A stretch of DNA of 64,000 bases from Niallia endozanthoxylica (GTDB taxonomy: Bacteria > Bacillota > Bacilli > Bacillales > Cytobacillaceae), in the NCBI RefSeq assembly GCF_008710145.1, contig NZ_VYKL01000005.1, forward strand, positions 62,001 to 126,000. Reading direction: 5' to 3'. How positions within the stretch are numbered: position 1 is the stretch's first letter; each line of letters opens with the position of its first letter. Made by a program: the position numbers and the translations under genes. Below are positions 8,507-18,241 of this stretch, in pieces. Under the pieces are notes generated by a model. That model had not been told where the DNA came from. It saw only the letters and a program-made list of their open reading frames with translations, and made no database searches.

Positions 8507-9613
8507 TTACACCTCCCTCATGAATTGATAATGTGCCGCACAGGTTCCTTCTGTTGATACCATACAAGGTCCAATTGGGTGAGTGGGAGTACAACCTTTA
8601 TTGAACAGCACACACTCTTCTGGTGTAATCAACCCCCGAACAATCTCACCACAGCGGCATTTGGTAACTCTCGGCTCCCCGACCAATATGTTAAACTTCT
8701 TTTTCGCATCGTACTGCGCATATTTTTCTTTGAGAACTAATCCGCTTTTGGGAATCGTACCCATCCCTCTCCATGCTTCGTCATCCGCTTCTAAATATTC
8801 TTCCATTAAACATTGAGCAGCTGTATTTCCTTCATCTCTTACAACATATGTATAATCATTGATGATTTTAACCTTTTTTTCCAACTGAAGATGCAGGAGC
8901 TTATAAATCCCACTGAGTAACTGAACCGGTTCAAAACCAGTAATGACACCCGAAATAGCATATTCTTCTGCTAAATAACGGTAGCTCTGTTTTCCTAAAA
9001 CAACGGAAACATGACCAGGCAAAAGAAATCCATCAAGTTTTACTTCTCCTGAGCAAAGAAGGGCTCTTAAAACAGGCTCCACCAATTTGGTTGTCATCCA
9101 TATCGAATAGTTTTTTAAGTCCCTACTTACTGCATCACGAACAGCAAGAGCGAGAATTGGAATGGTTGTTTCAAATCCAATTCCTAAAAAAATGACTTCC
9201 TTATCAGGATTTTCCTCTGCTATTTTCACACTATCTAATGGAGAGTATATGACTCTGATATCCTTTCCGTCTGTTTTCGCTTTCATTAAGGTAGACTTCG
9301 AGCCCGGAACACGCATCATATCACCAAATGTACAAAGTATGGTGTTAGGTTCTTCCGATAATTGGATCATTGCATCAATGGACTTTTGATCTGTGACACA
9401 TACAGGACATCCCGGCCCAGCAATCAACTGTACATAATCTTTCAATCTCGTTTTTATTCCCGTTTTGGCTAATGCCATCGTATGTGAACCACATACCTCC
9501 ATAAATACTGGAATTCTGCCTTTTTCTTCTTTAAATCTCTTCGCTAAATCGATAACCGCTTCAACTGAATCACGAGTTAAGACCGGATCTGAAAAAAGGT
9601 CCATGTTTGTCAT
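8507..9613 (-). CDS. hypD: Hydrogenase maturation factor HypD
   Basis: A 368-residue iron-sulfur protein that with HypC assembles the Fe(CN)2CO unit. Conserved elements are C-G-S-H-T, G-P-G-C-P-V-C-V-T and a C-terminal Cys-rich part (C-R-C-G, E-E-C, G-C-T-P, G-P-C-M) for the [4Fe-4S] cluster. It overlaps hypC by 44 bp and is followed closely by hypE. The ATG at 9613 has GGAGG 10 nt upstream. Confidence 0.94.
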   Translation of the reverse strand: MTNMDLFSDPVLTRDSVEAVIDLAKRFKEEKGRIPVFMEVCGSHTMALAKTGIKTRLKDYVQLIAGPGCPVCVTDQKSIDAMIQLSEEPNTILCTFGDMMRVPGSKSTLMKAKTDGKDIRVIYSPLDSVKIAEENPDKEVIFLGIGFETTIPILALAVRDAVSRDLKNYSIWMTTKLVEPVLRALLCSGEVKLDGFLLPGHVSVVLGKQSYRYLAEEYAISGVITGFEPVQLLSGIYKLLHLQLEKKVKIINDYTYVVRDEGNTAAQCLMEEYLEADDEAWRGMGTIPKSGLVLKEKYAQYDAKKKFNILVGEPRVTKCRCGEIVRGLITPEECVLFNKGCTPTHPIGPCMVSTEGTCAAHYQFMREV

Positions 9614-9821
9614 CTAACACATTCCTCCATTCTTCAATACTTTCTTTAGCAAATTCCTCATCCACTACAGTCATGGCCTGCCCCGCATGGAGTAAAACAT
9701 AATCATCAATCCTGACCTCTGGAACAAAAACAGTCCCTACATACATCCTCGAACCCATCACATCTACTAAAGCTCGTTGCCCTTCTATTTCAATGACTTT
9801 AGCCGGTACTCCTAGGCACAA
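9570..9821 (-). CDS. hypC: Hydrogenase maturation chaperone HypC
   Basis: An 83-residue OB-fold chaperone that carries the Fe(CN)2CO unit with HypD. HypC needs Cys as residue 2. An ATG at 9827 would give M-D-L-C, while the TTG at 9821 gives M-C-L-G-V-P-A-K-V, the family start. The ribosome site AAGGTGG is about 9 nt from this TTG but only about 3 nt from the ATG, so the TTG start is preferred. The rest (V-D-V-x-G, Y-V-L-L-H-A-G-Q-A-M) is typical. Confidence 0.9.
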   Translation of the reverse strand: MCLGVPAKVIEIEGQRALVDVMGSRMYVGTVFVPEVRIDDYVLLHAGQAMTVVDEEFAKESIEEWRNVLDDKHGPFFRSGLNS

Positions 9822-9853
9822 ATCCATTCACCACCTTCATTCTTTTATCAACC

Positions 9854-12139
9854 TTACAACTGATGAGCAGCAATAATGATTTGTCCTAATGACAAACCTC
9901 CATCGTTACATGGGACATTTCTGTGTGTATAGACGTTAAATCCTTCTTTTTCAAGACCTTTTTGAATCTCGCTGGCTAGAAAAACATTTTGGAAGGATCC
10001 TCCTGAGAGTACGACTGTTCTATTTAATTCCGGTCTGTTCCTCAATAGTTTTGAAACCACCTGTATACCGCAAGACACTAATGTCATATGAAATTTCTGT
10101 ATGATTGCGGTAATGGATTGTTGTTGAAGTTTGTCCTGAATAATTTGATAAATCATAGGAGATAAGTCTAGTTGTAGTAGGTTTGGAGTATTTGTTTTTA
10201 TATGAAATGAATATTTCTCATCTGTACTTTCAAGCACAGTTTTATTCATATAATCAGATAATTTAATCGCTGCCTCTCCTTCATACGTTGAAATTGAACA
10301 AATTCCGAGAATGGCACTAATGGCATCAAATAAGCGGCCGCATGTTCCAGCCATAGGTGTATTCATCTGATGGACTATCATTTGTTCCATCATGTTTATT
10401 TCTTTTAATCTCTCAGGAAAAAGTTTCATACATAATTCTTTCCCCTCTTGCGGCCAGTAATAAAGCAACATCCCAACTGCATTTCTCCACGGTTCTTTCA
10501 CGGCCTTTTCTCCACCTGGAAGAGGAGTGTATTTCAGGTGAGCCAGTCGTTCAAAAGATTTTGCATCTCCATATAGAAATTCAAATCCCCAAATATTTCC
10601 GTCTTCCCCATATCCTGTACCATCTAATATAATGCCTAAACAAGGCTCGTTAAAACCGTTGTCTTCCATACAAGATACATGGTGTGCATGGTGGTGTTGA
10701 ATGGATATGATGTTACAATCAAGTTCTTTTACAATAGAAGTGGAAGCGTATAGCGGATGCTTGTCGACGGCCACATTCACTTCTTTAACCCCTAGAAATG
10801 CTTGATAATGATGGAGTTGTTTTTTGAAGGAATCAATCATTTCTTCATTTTCTAAATCACCTATATGAGAACTCATGACAATGCTATTCTTTTTTCCGAC
10901 AGAGAATGTATTCTTTTGATTACCACCTAATGCAATAATTTGGTCCACATTGGATGTTGTTTTACGTGGCACTGGAAAAAAGCCTCTCGCACGCCGTACA
11001 AATATCGTATTTTTTCCATCATATTGAACAACTGAATCATCAATGGGAAAATTGATTTTACGGTTATGAGTTAAGATATAATCACATATGTTTTGTAAGT
11101 ATTCTAAATGGTCATCACGATATAAAATTGGCAGACCAGATGGATTCGCACTCGTCATTATGATACATTCCAACTTTTTATTTTCAAATAAAAGATGATG
11201 TAATGGGGTATAAGGCAGCATCACTCCAATAGTCGATAAACCTGGAGAAATATTTGATGGTAATATTCCCTCACTTTTTCTTTGTAAAATAACGATTGGC
11301 ATTTCGGAGCTAGTAAGGATATCTTCTTCATAACTGGAAATAAAACAAAGTTTTCTTACCACTTCTAAAGACTTGGCCATAATAGCCAGTGGTTTCTGTG
11401 GTCGCTTCTTTTTAAGCCTTAATTGGTCAACTACCTTCTCTTGGTAAGCATCACATGCTAAATGGAAACCGCCTATTCCTTTTATTGCAACAATCTTTCC
11501 TTGTTTGATTAGATTAACTGTTTGGATGATGGCTGATTGGTTTTCAGCCAAAGATTCCCCACGTTGGTTATAGAGCGTAACAGTAGGTCCACAAACTGAA
11601 CAACAAATAGGCTGAGCATGGTGCCTTCGATTGGTTGGATTTTCATACTCTACTTGGCAATCATGGCACATCGTAAATACCTTCATTGTCGTATTTGAAC
11701 GATCATACGGAAGACGATTGATAATCGTATAGCGCGGTCCGCATTGAGTGCAATTAATAAATGGATATTGAAAACGTCTATTAGATGGGTCCTTCATTTC
11801 TTCTAAACAATTCTCACAAATTGCGGCATCACTAGGTATCCAGGGAATAGACCTTCCATTTTCCTGACTAGGAATAATCGTAAATTCTTTGTATTGGGCT
11901 AGCGGAATTTGATGAATGGTTACCTCATTAATTTTTGCTAATTTAGGTGGGTACCTTTTGATTTCGTCCAACATCTTCTCTAACTGCCCTTCCTCTCCTT
12001 CAGCCAAAATAATGACACCATCAAGATTATTTTGGACCGTTCCATTGAAATGATATTTTTTTGAAAGAGCGTAGATAAATGGACGAAAACCAACTCCCTG
12101 TACCTTTCCTTTCACGATTATTTTTATGGCTTTGTACAT
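9854..12139 (-). CDS. hypF: Carbamoyltransferase HypF
   Basis: A 761-residue enzyme that uses carbamoyl phosphate to supply the cyanide ligand to HypE. Domains in order: acylphosphatase (about 1-90, G-K-V-Q-G-V-G-F-R-P), two zinc-finger pairs (C-x2-C around 100-180), a YrdC-like domain (about 190-370) and a Kae1-like domain with H-H-H-A-H-H. The ATG at 12139 is taken because the acylphosphatase domain begins here; it overlaps the end of hypB by 16 bp. Confidence 0.93.
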   Translation of the reverse strand: MYKAIKIIVKGKVQGVGFRPFIYALSKKYHFNGTVQNNLDGVIILAEGEEGQLEKMLDEIKRYPPKLAKINEVTIHQIPLAQYKEFTIIPSQENGRSIPWIPSDAAICENCLEEMKDPSNRRFQYPFINCTQCGPRYTIINRLPYDRSNTTMKVFTMCHDCQVEYENPTNRRHHAQPICCSVCGPTVTLYNQRGESLAENQSAIIQTVNLIKQGKIVAIKGIGGFHLACDAYQEKVVDQLRLKKKRPQKPLAIMAKSLEVVRKLCFISSYEEDILTSSEMPIVILQRKSEGILPSNISPGLSTIGVMLPYTPLHHLLFENKKLECIIMTSANPSGLPILYRDDHLEYLQNICDYILTHNRKINFPIDDSVVQYDGKNTIFVRRARGFFPVPRKTTSNVDQIIALGGNQKNTFSVGKKNSIVMSSHIGDLENEEMIDSFKKQLHHYQAFLGVKEVNVAVDKHPLYASTSIVKELDCNIISIQHHHAHHVSCMEDNGFNEPCLGIILDGTGYGEDGNIWGFEFLYGDAKSFERLAHLKYTPLPGGEKAVKEPWRNAVGMLLYYWPQEGKELCMKLFPERLKEINMMEQMIVHQMNTPMAGTCGRLFDAISAILGICSISTYEGEAAIKLSDYMNKTVLESTDEKYSFHIKTNTPNLLQLDLSPMIYQIIQDKLQQQSITAIIQKFHMTLVSCGIQVVSKLLRNRPELNRTVVLSGGSFQNVFLASEIQKGLEKEGFNVYTHRNVPCNDGGLSLGQIIIAAHQL

Positions 12140-12783
12140 TGACGCTGGGCATCCTTTATCCAATGAATCCATTCCTCCATCCCTTCACCTGTTTTGGCTG
12201 ATAATGCTTTGAATTGCGCTTGTGGATTAATTTCTTTTAAGTTTTTTTTCGCTTCTTCTAAATTGAAAGATACAAAGGGAAGTAGGTCGATTTTATTGAT
12301 GATGGTTATATCTGTACGTCTAAACATGACGGGATATTTCGGAATTTTATCGTTGCCTTCGGGAACACTTAAAACGACCACTTTATAATCTTGTCCTAAA
12401 TCATAACTAGACGGACAAACTAAGTTCCCAATGTTTTCAATAAAGAGAATATCAATCGTATCTAGTTCAAAATCTGGTAATGTTTTCGCAATCATCCTTG
12501 CATCAAGGTGACATCCTCCTACTGTATTAATCTGAACTGTTTTGACTCCTAGTGAACGTAATCTTTCTGCATCCAGTTCCGTTGCTAAATCACCTTCAAT
12601 CACAGCCATATGAAACTCATTCATTAAGGCTTTAATCGTTTCTTCTAGTAAAGTCGTTTTGCCCGCTCCTGGAGAGCTCATTAAGTTAATGACAAGAGTA
12701 TGATTCTTTTTGAATGTTTCTCTATTGAATGCAGCAGCCAAGTGTTGATTTTTTAACACATCTTCTTGCAGCTTGATTTTCAC
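12124..12783 (-). CDS. hypB: Nickel-inserting GTPase HypB
   Basis: A 219-residue SIMIBI GTPase that with HypA loads nickel into the hydrogenase large subunit. P-loop S-P-G-A-G-K-T-T, the G-G-C-H-L-D metal-binding motif and N-K-I-D are present. There is no His-rich nickel-storage tail at the N-terminus. The start is a GTG that overlaps the hypA stop (GTGA), which implies coupling. Confidence 0.94.
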   Translation of the reverse strand: MKIKLQEDVLKNQHLAAAFNRETFKKNHTLVINLMSSPGAGKTTLLEETIKALMNEFHMAVIEGDLATELDAERLRSLGVKTVQINTVGGCHLDARMIAKTLPDFELDTIDILFIENIGNLVCPSSYDLGQDYKVVVLSVPEGNDKIPKYPVMFRRTDITIINKIDLLPFVSFNLEEAKKNLKEINPQAQFKALSAKTGEGMEEWIHWIKDAQRQCTKP

Positions 12784-13139
12784 CGCTCATCACTTCCTTC
12801 GTATGATTCAACCCTAAAGGTTTCACCGGAAACGAGTAAACAATTTGGCAGCCTGCACTTTGGACATAGCGCCATTCTATAGTCGGGTGTAAACTCAAAC
12901 AAACAGGTTTGACATTTTGCTTTCGCCGCTTCACGTATAATTTCGAATTTCGTATGTTCATCAAGAATGCCTAATCCTTGTTTTTGAAAATGGAAAAACG
13001 CTAACTCTAGTGCATCAGGCAGTACATTTGATAAATCACCAACAATCACATCTATTTTATCTACTTTACTAAGACCATGTAATCTAGCATCTTCAGAAAC
13101 TATTTTAATTATCTCCAACATAAGTGACATCTCGTGCAT
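12780..13139 (-). CDS. hypA: Hydrogenase nickel metallochaperone HypA
   Basis: A 119-residue protein. The ATG at 13139 gives M-H-E-M-S-L-M, with the nickel-binding His2 exposed; an in-frame ATG three codons upstream would bury it. The zinc site C-Q-T-C ... C-P-K-C is intact. It is the first gene of the hyp-hydrogenase operon, which continues for nine more genes with overlaps or short gaps. Confidence 0.93.
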   Translation of the reverse strand: MHEMSLMLEIIKIVSEDARLHGLSKVDKIDVIVGDLSNVLPDALELAFFHFQKQGLGILDEHTKFEIIREAAKAKCQTCLFEFTPDYRMALCPKCRLPNCLLVSGETFRVESYEGSDER

Positions 13140-13258
13140 CCTTAACACCTTCTTTTTTTCTCTCCTAAATGTTTATTCCTGGCTTTATTAAAAAGAACCT
13201 TATTAACATACCACTCACGAGTTAGTAGAAGCGGACATGGGAGTAAAGGAAATTCTGC

Positions 13259-13278
13259 TGTGTTAGCCATTTAACACA
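13259..13278. promoter_or_regulatory. Operator-like palindrome upstream of hypA
   Basis: TGTGTTA-N6-TAACACA is a perfect 7+7 bp inverted repeat about 120-140 bp before hypA. Its spacing does not fit the TGTGA-N6-TCACA pattern of FNR/CRP or the Rex pattern. It may bind an unidentified regulator of the hydrogenase operon. Confidence 0.4.
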
Positions 13279-13305
13279 ACCATAGATATTTTTATTCATA
13301 GAACG

Positions 13306-13352
13306 CAAAAATGCCTCCCATCAGTTCAGATAAACTGATGAAAGGCATTTAA
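13306..13352 (-). terminator. Terminator of the dus gene
   Basis: AAATGCCT and AGGCATTT pair outside, ATCAGTT and AACTGAT inside, with a T-run on the minus strand. Confidence 0.75.
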
Positions 13353-13407
13353 ATATAATTCCATTTTATCTTTTTAAAAATATGAGCCTGTCCAAAGGAG
13401 CGGCTCT

Positions 13408-14382
13408 TTACTCACTATCAAAATTCTTTGACGCAAAGTTATCAAGCAATGTGCGCACTTCATCTGTTGACTCTGTGCTCATTAATTGATTTCTTAATTC
13501 ACTTGCCCCTCGGAATCCCTTGACATATATCTTAAAAAAGCGATGAAGAGCCTTGAACGAACGCAGCCCTAAACTTGAATATTTATCATGAAGATCCAGA
13601 TGTAATCTTAACAAATCAAGCAATTCTTTACTGCTATGATCTTTCGGCTCTTTTTCAAAGGCAAATGGATTATTGAAAATACCACGCCCAATCATCACTC
13701 CATCCACACCATATTGTTGAGCAAGCTTCAAGCCAGTTTGACGGTCAGGAATATCTCCATTAATCGTCAAAAGTGTATCTGGTGCCACTTGGTCACGAAG
13801 TTTCTTAATCTCCGGGATTAGTTCCCAATGAGCATCCACTTTGCTCATTTCATTTCTTGTACGCAGATGAATAGAAAGATTAACAATATCTTGTTTCAAT
13901 ATGTGTGTCAGCCAGCCCTGCCATTCGTCTACATCACTGTAACCAAGCCTTGTCTTTACACTTACGGGCAATCCTCCCGCTTTGGCTGCTTGTATTAAAT
14001 CTGCTGCCACTTCTGGACGACGGATAAGGCCGCTTCCCTTCCCGTTCTGTGTCACATTAGGTACCGGACAGCCCATATTGATATCCACACCCCGGAATCC
14101 TAGTTCAGCCATACCAATACTCATCTGCCTAAAGTTTTCAGGCCTATCTCCCCATATATGGGCTACTATTGGCTGTTCATCCTCCGTAAAAGTCAAACGC
14201 CCGCGTACACTCTTGATTCCCTCCGGGTGACAATAACTCTCACTGTTTGTAAACTCTGTAAAAAACACATCAGGTCTGGCTGCTTCACTCACTACATGGC
14301 GAAAAACAACATCCGTCACTTCTTCCATTGGTGCCAGTATAAAAAAAGGTCGTGGTAAATCACGCCAAAAATTATCTATCAT
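13408..14382 (-). CDS. tRNA-dihydrouridine synthase (YfjN/Dus2-like)
   Basis: A 324-residue FMN enzyme that reduces uridine in tRNA. It shows L-A-P-M-E-E-V-T-D, the catalytic Cys in N-M-G-C-P-V, K-T-R-L-G and N-G-D-I. The sequence closely resembles B. subtilis YfjN, and the neighbouring methyltransferase and pdaA keep the B. subtilis yfj order. A TTG four codons upstream sits too close to the ribosome site AGAGGA, so the ATG at 14382 was chosen. Confidence 0.9.
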   Translation of the reverse strand: MIDNFWRDLPRPFFILAPMEEVTDVVFRHVVSEAARPDVFFTEFTNSESYCHPEGIKSVRGRLTFTEDEQPIVAHIWGDRPENFRQMSIGMAELGFRGVDINMGCPVPNVTQNGKGSGLIRRPEVAADLIQAAKAGGLPVSVKTRLGYSDVDEWQGWLTHILKQDIVNLSIHLRTRNEMSKVDAHWELIPEIKKLRDQVAPDTLLTINGDIPDRQTGLKLAQQYGVDGVMIGRGIFNNPFAFEKEPKDHSSKELLDLLRLHLDLHDKYSSLGLRSFKALHRFFKIYVKGFRGASELRNQLMSTESTDEVRTLLDNFASKNFDSE

Positions 14383-14940
14383 CTTTACATTCAAATCCTC
14401 TCATTATGAGATACTAGGTCAACCGTTCTCCCAAAATTAAAAAGCAGAATGTCCCTGCTTCCTTTACACTTATACCATGCCTAAGCACTTTTTATCAAAC
14501 TGATTGGAAATATTTATTTTCACCAAATCTGGGTTTGTGTCAGAAATTTTTATTTTAACTTCACAATCGCAAAAATAATCTCCTGCTAAAATCCACCCCA
14601 TGAACCATGCATTCCACTGTTCGAATGAAAAATAAAGTTTTGCTAAAAAGACTGAAAAGAAAATGGGAAGAACACTGGGTTGACATGAGTTTAACAGGAA
14701 AAAGACCTCGAAATCGCAAAAGTATTCTTTAACGAAATCAAGGCCGGATTAGCAAAAGCTTATTTTTAAGGTTACACGTTTAAAACGAGTTGCGCCACAC
14801 ACCCGACATGTCCGGAGTGTATGCGGCAACACATGGGATGTTGGTGAGTTTTTATCATTAAAAACAAAATCAATCTATATTCACGTTTCCTGAGCCCCGA
14901 AGCATCAAATCATTGACGTACTGGGGGCCGGGAGTCTCTA
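14383..14940. other. Intergenic region with a methyltransferase remnant
   Basis: About 560 bp without an intact gene. It holds the short RNA-methyltransferase-like remnant described separately. Other short open stretches show no recognisable family and no ribosome site. It appears to be decayed coding DNA. Confidence 0.5.
14772..14840 (-). pseudogene. 3' remnant of a RumA/TrmA-type RNA methyltransferase gene
   Basis: The minus strand encodes H-V-G-C-V-A-Q-L-V-L before a TAA. This closely matches the C-terminal [11 protein letters not shown] of the intact methyltransferase gene at 16091-17470, and the DNA is visibly similar too. Only the last 20 or so codons remain. It is probably left from a second copy that stood next to dus. 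Confidence 0.5.
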
Positions 14941-15927
14941 TTACAATAGGTCTCTTCTCAAATCTTCTGCAGATTTTGGAGACAGATAACCAGGTGCAAC
15001 ATCAAAAACCGTTTTTGCACCAGCTTGTCCTTCTTTATTTAAACGATAAGCTGCTCTTGCATATGCCACTAGTACACTAGCTGTAAATTCAGGGTTACTA
15101 TCTAAGTTCAGCGAGAATTCAATAATTTGGTTATTGTCTTCTCCTGTTTTTCCGCTTCGAATGACAAATCCACCATGTGGCAATTTTGAATGGTTTTCTT
15201 TTAATTCTTCTGCTGTAATAAAGTTTACTTCTGTATCATAGTCAGCAAAGTAGTTAGGCATTGTTTTAATGTCTTGTTCAATTTTTGCCTGGTCATATCC
15301 TTCTTCTGCTACCACATAACAAACACGTCGGTGTTTTTCACCTGTAGATAATTCAGGATTTACTCCACTTTTAACCTTCTCTATCGCTTCATCAATCGGT
15401 ACTGTATACTGAACGCCACCTACTACACCCTCGACTCTACGAATAGCGTCTGAATGCCCCTGGCTCAGTCCTTTTCCCCAGAAGGTATAAGTTTCACCAG
15501 TTGGTAAAATGGATTCAGCCATTAAACGATTCAGAGAGAATAAACCAGGGTCCCAGCCAACAGAAATAATACTAGTCTTTCCACTTTCTTTAGCTGCTTG
15601 ATTCACTACACTAAAATATTCAGGAATCTTTGCATGTGTATCATAACTATCGATTGTGTTAAACAGTCTGGCAAAATATGGTCCTTGATCTGGAAGATCT
15701 GTTGCTGAACCTCCACATAAGATCATCACATCAATTTTGTCCTTATATTCTTCTGCACTCGAAATATGCAAAACCTCTACATTTGGCTCATTTATTGAAA
15801 GATTTTCAGGTGCTCTTCTTGTAAAAATAGCCACAAGCTCCATATCTGGACATTGCTTGATTGCTTCAATCGTTCCTCTACCAAGATTACCATAGCCTAC
15901 AATTCCTACTTTAATTAGATTACTCAC
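14941..15927 (-). CDS. ddh: meso-diaminopimelate dehydrogenase
   Basis: A 328-residue NADPH enzyme that makes meso-diaminopimelate directly from tetrahydrodipicolinate, a one-step route to the cell-wall and lysine precursor. The N-terminal Rossmann motif is G-I-V-G-Y-G-N-L-G-R-G. C-G-G-S-A-T-D and V-G-W-D-P-G-L-F-S are family hallmarks. The GTG start at 15927 has GGAGAG upstream. It stands alone. Many Bacillaceae use the acetylase route instead, so its presence is a useful strain trait. Confidence 0.93.
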   Translation of the reverse strand: MSNLIKVGIVGYGNLGRGTIEAIKQCPDMELVAIFTRRAPENLSINEPNVEVLHISSAEEYKDKIDVMILCGGSATDLPDQGPYFARLFNTIDSYDTHAKIPEYFSVVNQAAKESGKTSIISVGWDPGLFSLNRLMAESILPTGETYTFWGKGLSQGHSDAIRRVEGVVGGVQYTVPIDEAIEKVKSGVNPELSTGEKHRRVCYVVAEEGYDQAKIEQDIKTMPNYFADYDTEVNFITAEELKENHSKLPHGGFVIRSGKTGEDNNQIIEFSLNLDSNPEFTASVLVAYARAAYRLNKEGQAGAKTVFDVAPGYLSPKSAEDLRRDLL

Positions 15928-16090
15928 AACGCTCTCTCCAATTCTATCTTTTCTTTACTTTGCATTATAGATTCATTATTTAAATACTCATAAGCAGAAT
16001 CTTATTTACCTTAACCCATTCTAATATTTTTTCAATTGTATCGTCCATAAAAATGTTAATTCATTCACCTAATCCTTGCAAATGAATGGT

Positions 16091-17470
16091 TTACTTTAAT
16101 ATAAGTTGCGCAACACACTCCACATGTGAGGTCTGCGGAAACATATCAACTGGCTGAATGTATTCAACCTTGTATTTTGCTGCTAATACATTGATATCCT
16201 TAGCTAAAGTGGATGGATTACAGGAAACGTAAATGAGCTTTTTTGGTTTGACTTTCAAAATCGTCTGTAATAACTGCTGGTCAAGTCCTGTTCTTGGCGG
16301 GTCTACGATAATGGCATCTGGTTTCCAGCCTTCTTTAACCCATTTTGGTAAAATAACCTCTGCCTTTCCCGTTACATATTTTGCATGTTTGATTCCATGG
16401 CGGGCAGCATTCTTCTTAGCATCTTCAATGGATTCTGGGATCACATCCATGCCGCGAATTTCTGCTGCTTTATCAGCCACCCATAGACCAATAGTTCCTA
16501 CACCGCAATAAGCATCCACTACTTTTTCGCTTCCAGTAAGATTTGCTGCCTTTTTTACTTCATTGTACAGATTTACCGTTTGTTCTGGGTTGAGCTGAAA
16601 AAACGTTCTTGCCGATAGTTCAAAGTTTAAATCGCCCAATGTCTCTTGAATAAAATCTTTTCCTTCCAGATTAACAGTCTTTTCACCAAAAATGAGGGAT
16701 GTCTTTTGACCATTAATATTTTGCATAATTGATTTCACATTCGGGAGTCTTTTCTTAATCTCTTCAATCAAAAGCTCTTTCTTTGGAAGCTCTGATTTTG
16801 CCGTAATCAAGACGATTTGCAGTTCACCTGTTTGAATTCCTACCCTTGCAACAATGGTTCTGACAATCCCCTTGCCAGATCTTTCATTATAAATGGGAAT
16901 CTGTAGTTTTTGGAGGACTTTTTTTACGGTTCCAATCGCCTTATTCGTTTTTGGATGCTGCACCACGCACTGATCTATATTTATGAGACTATGGGAATTC
17001 ATACCGTACAAGCCGGCAAGGACTTTTCCATCTTTGTGACCAACTTGAAATTGACTTTTATTTCTGTAATTCCAAGGATTCTCCATCCCCATTGTCTCTC
17101 TTATATCCAATTGTTCAATTGGTAACTTTGTATGCCGCTCGATAGACTGAATCACAATATCTCGTTTTTCTTTTAGCTGCTGGTCGTATTGAAGATGCTG
17201 CAGCTGACATCCGCCGCATTCCTCATATACAGGACACTGGGGCTGCACACGAAATTCAGATGATTTGCGAATGTTCTTAATCCTTGCCTCTGTAAATTTA
17301 GGATGAACCTTTGTTGCTTCTACTACAACCTCTTCTCCAGGTAAGGCTCCAGGGACAAAGACCACTTTTCTTTTAAAATAACCTACGCCTTCCCCATTAA
17401 TTCCAAGTCGTTTGATTGTTAATGGAAAGGTTTGATTTAACTCAATTTGGACATCTTGTTCTTTCTGCAT
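16091..17470 (-). CDS. rRNA (uracil-5-)-methyltransferase, RumA family (YfjO/RlmCD-like)
   Basis: A 459-residue SAM-dependent enzyme that forms m5U in RNA. It has an N-terminal TRAM domain (about 1-60), a [4Fe-4S] motif [10 protein letters not shown], the SAM-binding [11 protein letters not shown] and the catalytic Cys in [10 protein letters not shown]. The ATG at 17470 has GGAG upstream; the more distal ATG has none. Position between dus and pdaA matches B. subtilis yfjO, but by sequence alone RlmCD (YefA) is equally possible. Confidence 0.88.
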   Translation of the reverse strand: MQKEQDVQIELNQTFPLTIKRLGINGEGVGYFKRKVVFVPGALPGEEVVVEATKVHPKFTEARIKNIRKSSEFRVQPQCPVYEECGGCQLQHLQYDQQLKEKRDIVIQSIERHTKLPIEQLDIRETMGMENPWNYRNKSQFQVGHKDGKVLAGLYGMNSHSLINIDQCVVQHPKTNKAIGTVKKVLQKLQIPIYNERSGKGIVRTIVARVGIQTGELQIVLITAKSELPKKELLIEEIKKRLPNVKSIMQNINGQKTSLIFGEKTVNLEGKDFIQETLGDLNFELSARTFFQLNPEQTVNLYNEVKKAANLTGSEKVVDAYCGVGTIGLWVADKAAEIRGMDVIPESIEDAKKNAARHGIKHAKYVTGKAEVILPKWVKEGWKPDAIIVDPPRTGLDQQLLQTILKVKPKKLIYVSCNPSTLAKDINVLAAKYKVEYIQPVDMFPQTSHVECVAQLILK

Positions 17471-17524
17471 GTTTATGTTCACTCCATTATTTACAGTATC
17501 CATGAAATATGTACGATTGACGGT

Positions 17525-18154
17525 TTAAGGTGTCATCCCTTTTGGCGGGAAAACCATACGGCAAATAATTTTTGCCAATTCGACACAATCCGTCTTCAGC
17601 CCGCTCTCTTTTTCTTTCTTTGGTATATTTTCCAGTATAACCAAAATGGACCAAGCTACCATTTCCAGTTCTAAATCAGGCCATGTTAACCCCTTTTCTT
17701 TTGCTTGCTGGAGTCCCGTTAGGATCCTCGCATGCCAATTTTTTCTTGATTGTATTAATACTTCAGCTAATTCAGGGTCCCGAATGATTAATTCAGGCAG
17801 CACTTGGTGCAGACCTATTTGTTCGAGCTGTTTGAAATGACTTTCTAGAATGGAGGCAAGGAATCGTTCAGGATTCGCCATAACCCATTTAGGTTCCGGG
17901 GGAAGCATTTTATCTAATTGATTTTGTAATAATGATAATAGCAGCTGGCGTTTATCGGAAAAATATCGGTAAAAGGTGCCAATTGCCACCCCGGCATGTG
18001 TGGCAATTTCCTTAGCCGTTGTGGGCTCATAGCCATTCTTAATAAACAATTCACGACCACTCTCAAGCAATGAATTCCTTTTTTGCTGGGCCCTTTTCTG
18101 TTGGGGTACATAAGGAAAAGCCCCAACGAGCTGCCGGTCTTCATGCTCAGACAT
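17525..18154 (-). CDS. TetR-family transcriptional regulator
   Basis: A 209-residue repressor. The helix-turn-helix is clear: T-A-K-E-I-A-T-H-A-G-V-A-I-G-T-F-Y-R-Y-F. The C-terminal ligand domain is not assigned. The ATG at 18154 has an AGAGGTG site. Two identical-type palindromes lie upstream, one overlapping its own predicted promoter, which suggests autoregulation. Confidence 0.85.
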   Translation of the reverse strand: MSEHEDRQLVGAFPYVPQQKRAQQKRNSLLESGRELFIKNGYEPTTAKEIATHAGVAIGTFYRYFSDKRQLLLSLLQNQLDKMLPPEPKWVMANPERFLASILESHFKQLEQIGLHQVLPELIIRDPELAEVLIQSRKNWHARILTGLQQAKEKGLTWPDLELEMVAWSILVILENIPKKEKESGLKTDCVELAKIICRMVFPPKGMTP

Positions 18155-18192
18155 ACAATCACCTCTGCTTAATAGTACCACAGAAGAAAAGC

Positions 18193-18206
18193 TGAACCAA
18201 AGTTCA
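18193..18206. promoter_or_regulatory. TetR operator candidate 1
   Basis: TGAACCAAAGTTCA is a TGAAC-N4-GTTCA palindrome. It covers the -35 of a minus-strand promoter (TTGGTT-N17-TACTAT) for the TetR gene. Confidence 0.6.
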
Positions 18207-18241
18207 TTTTTATTGACACTAATTAGAATCGATGTAATACT

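Noticed and set aside
14600-14770. Short plus-strand frame encoding D-L-E-I-A-K-V-F-F-N-E-I
   Set aside because: It is preceded by a stop with no start codon or ribosome site; too little remains to call a gene or assign a family.
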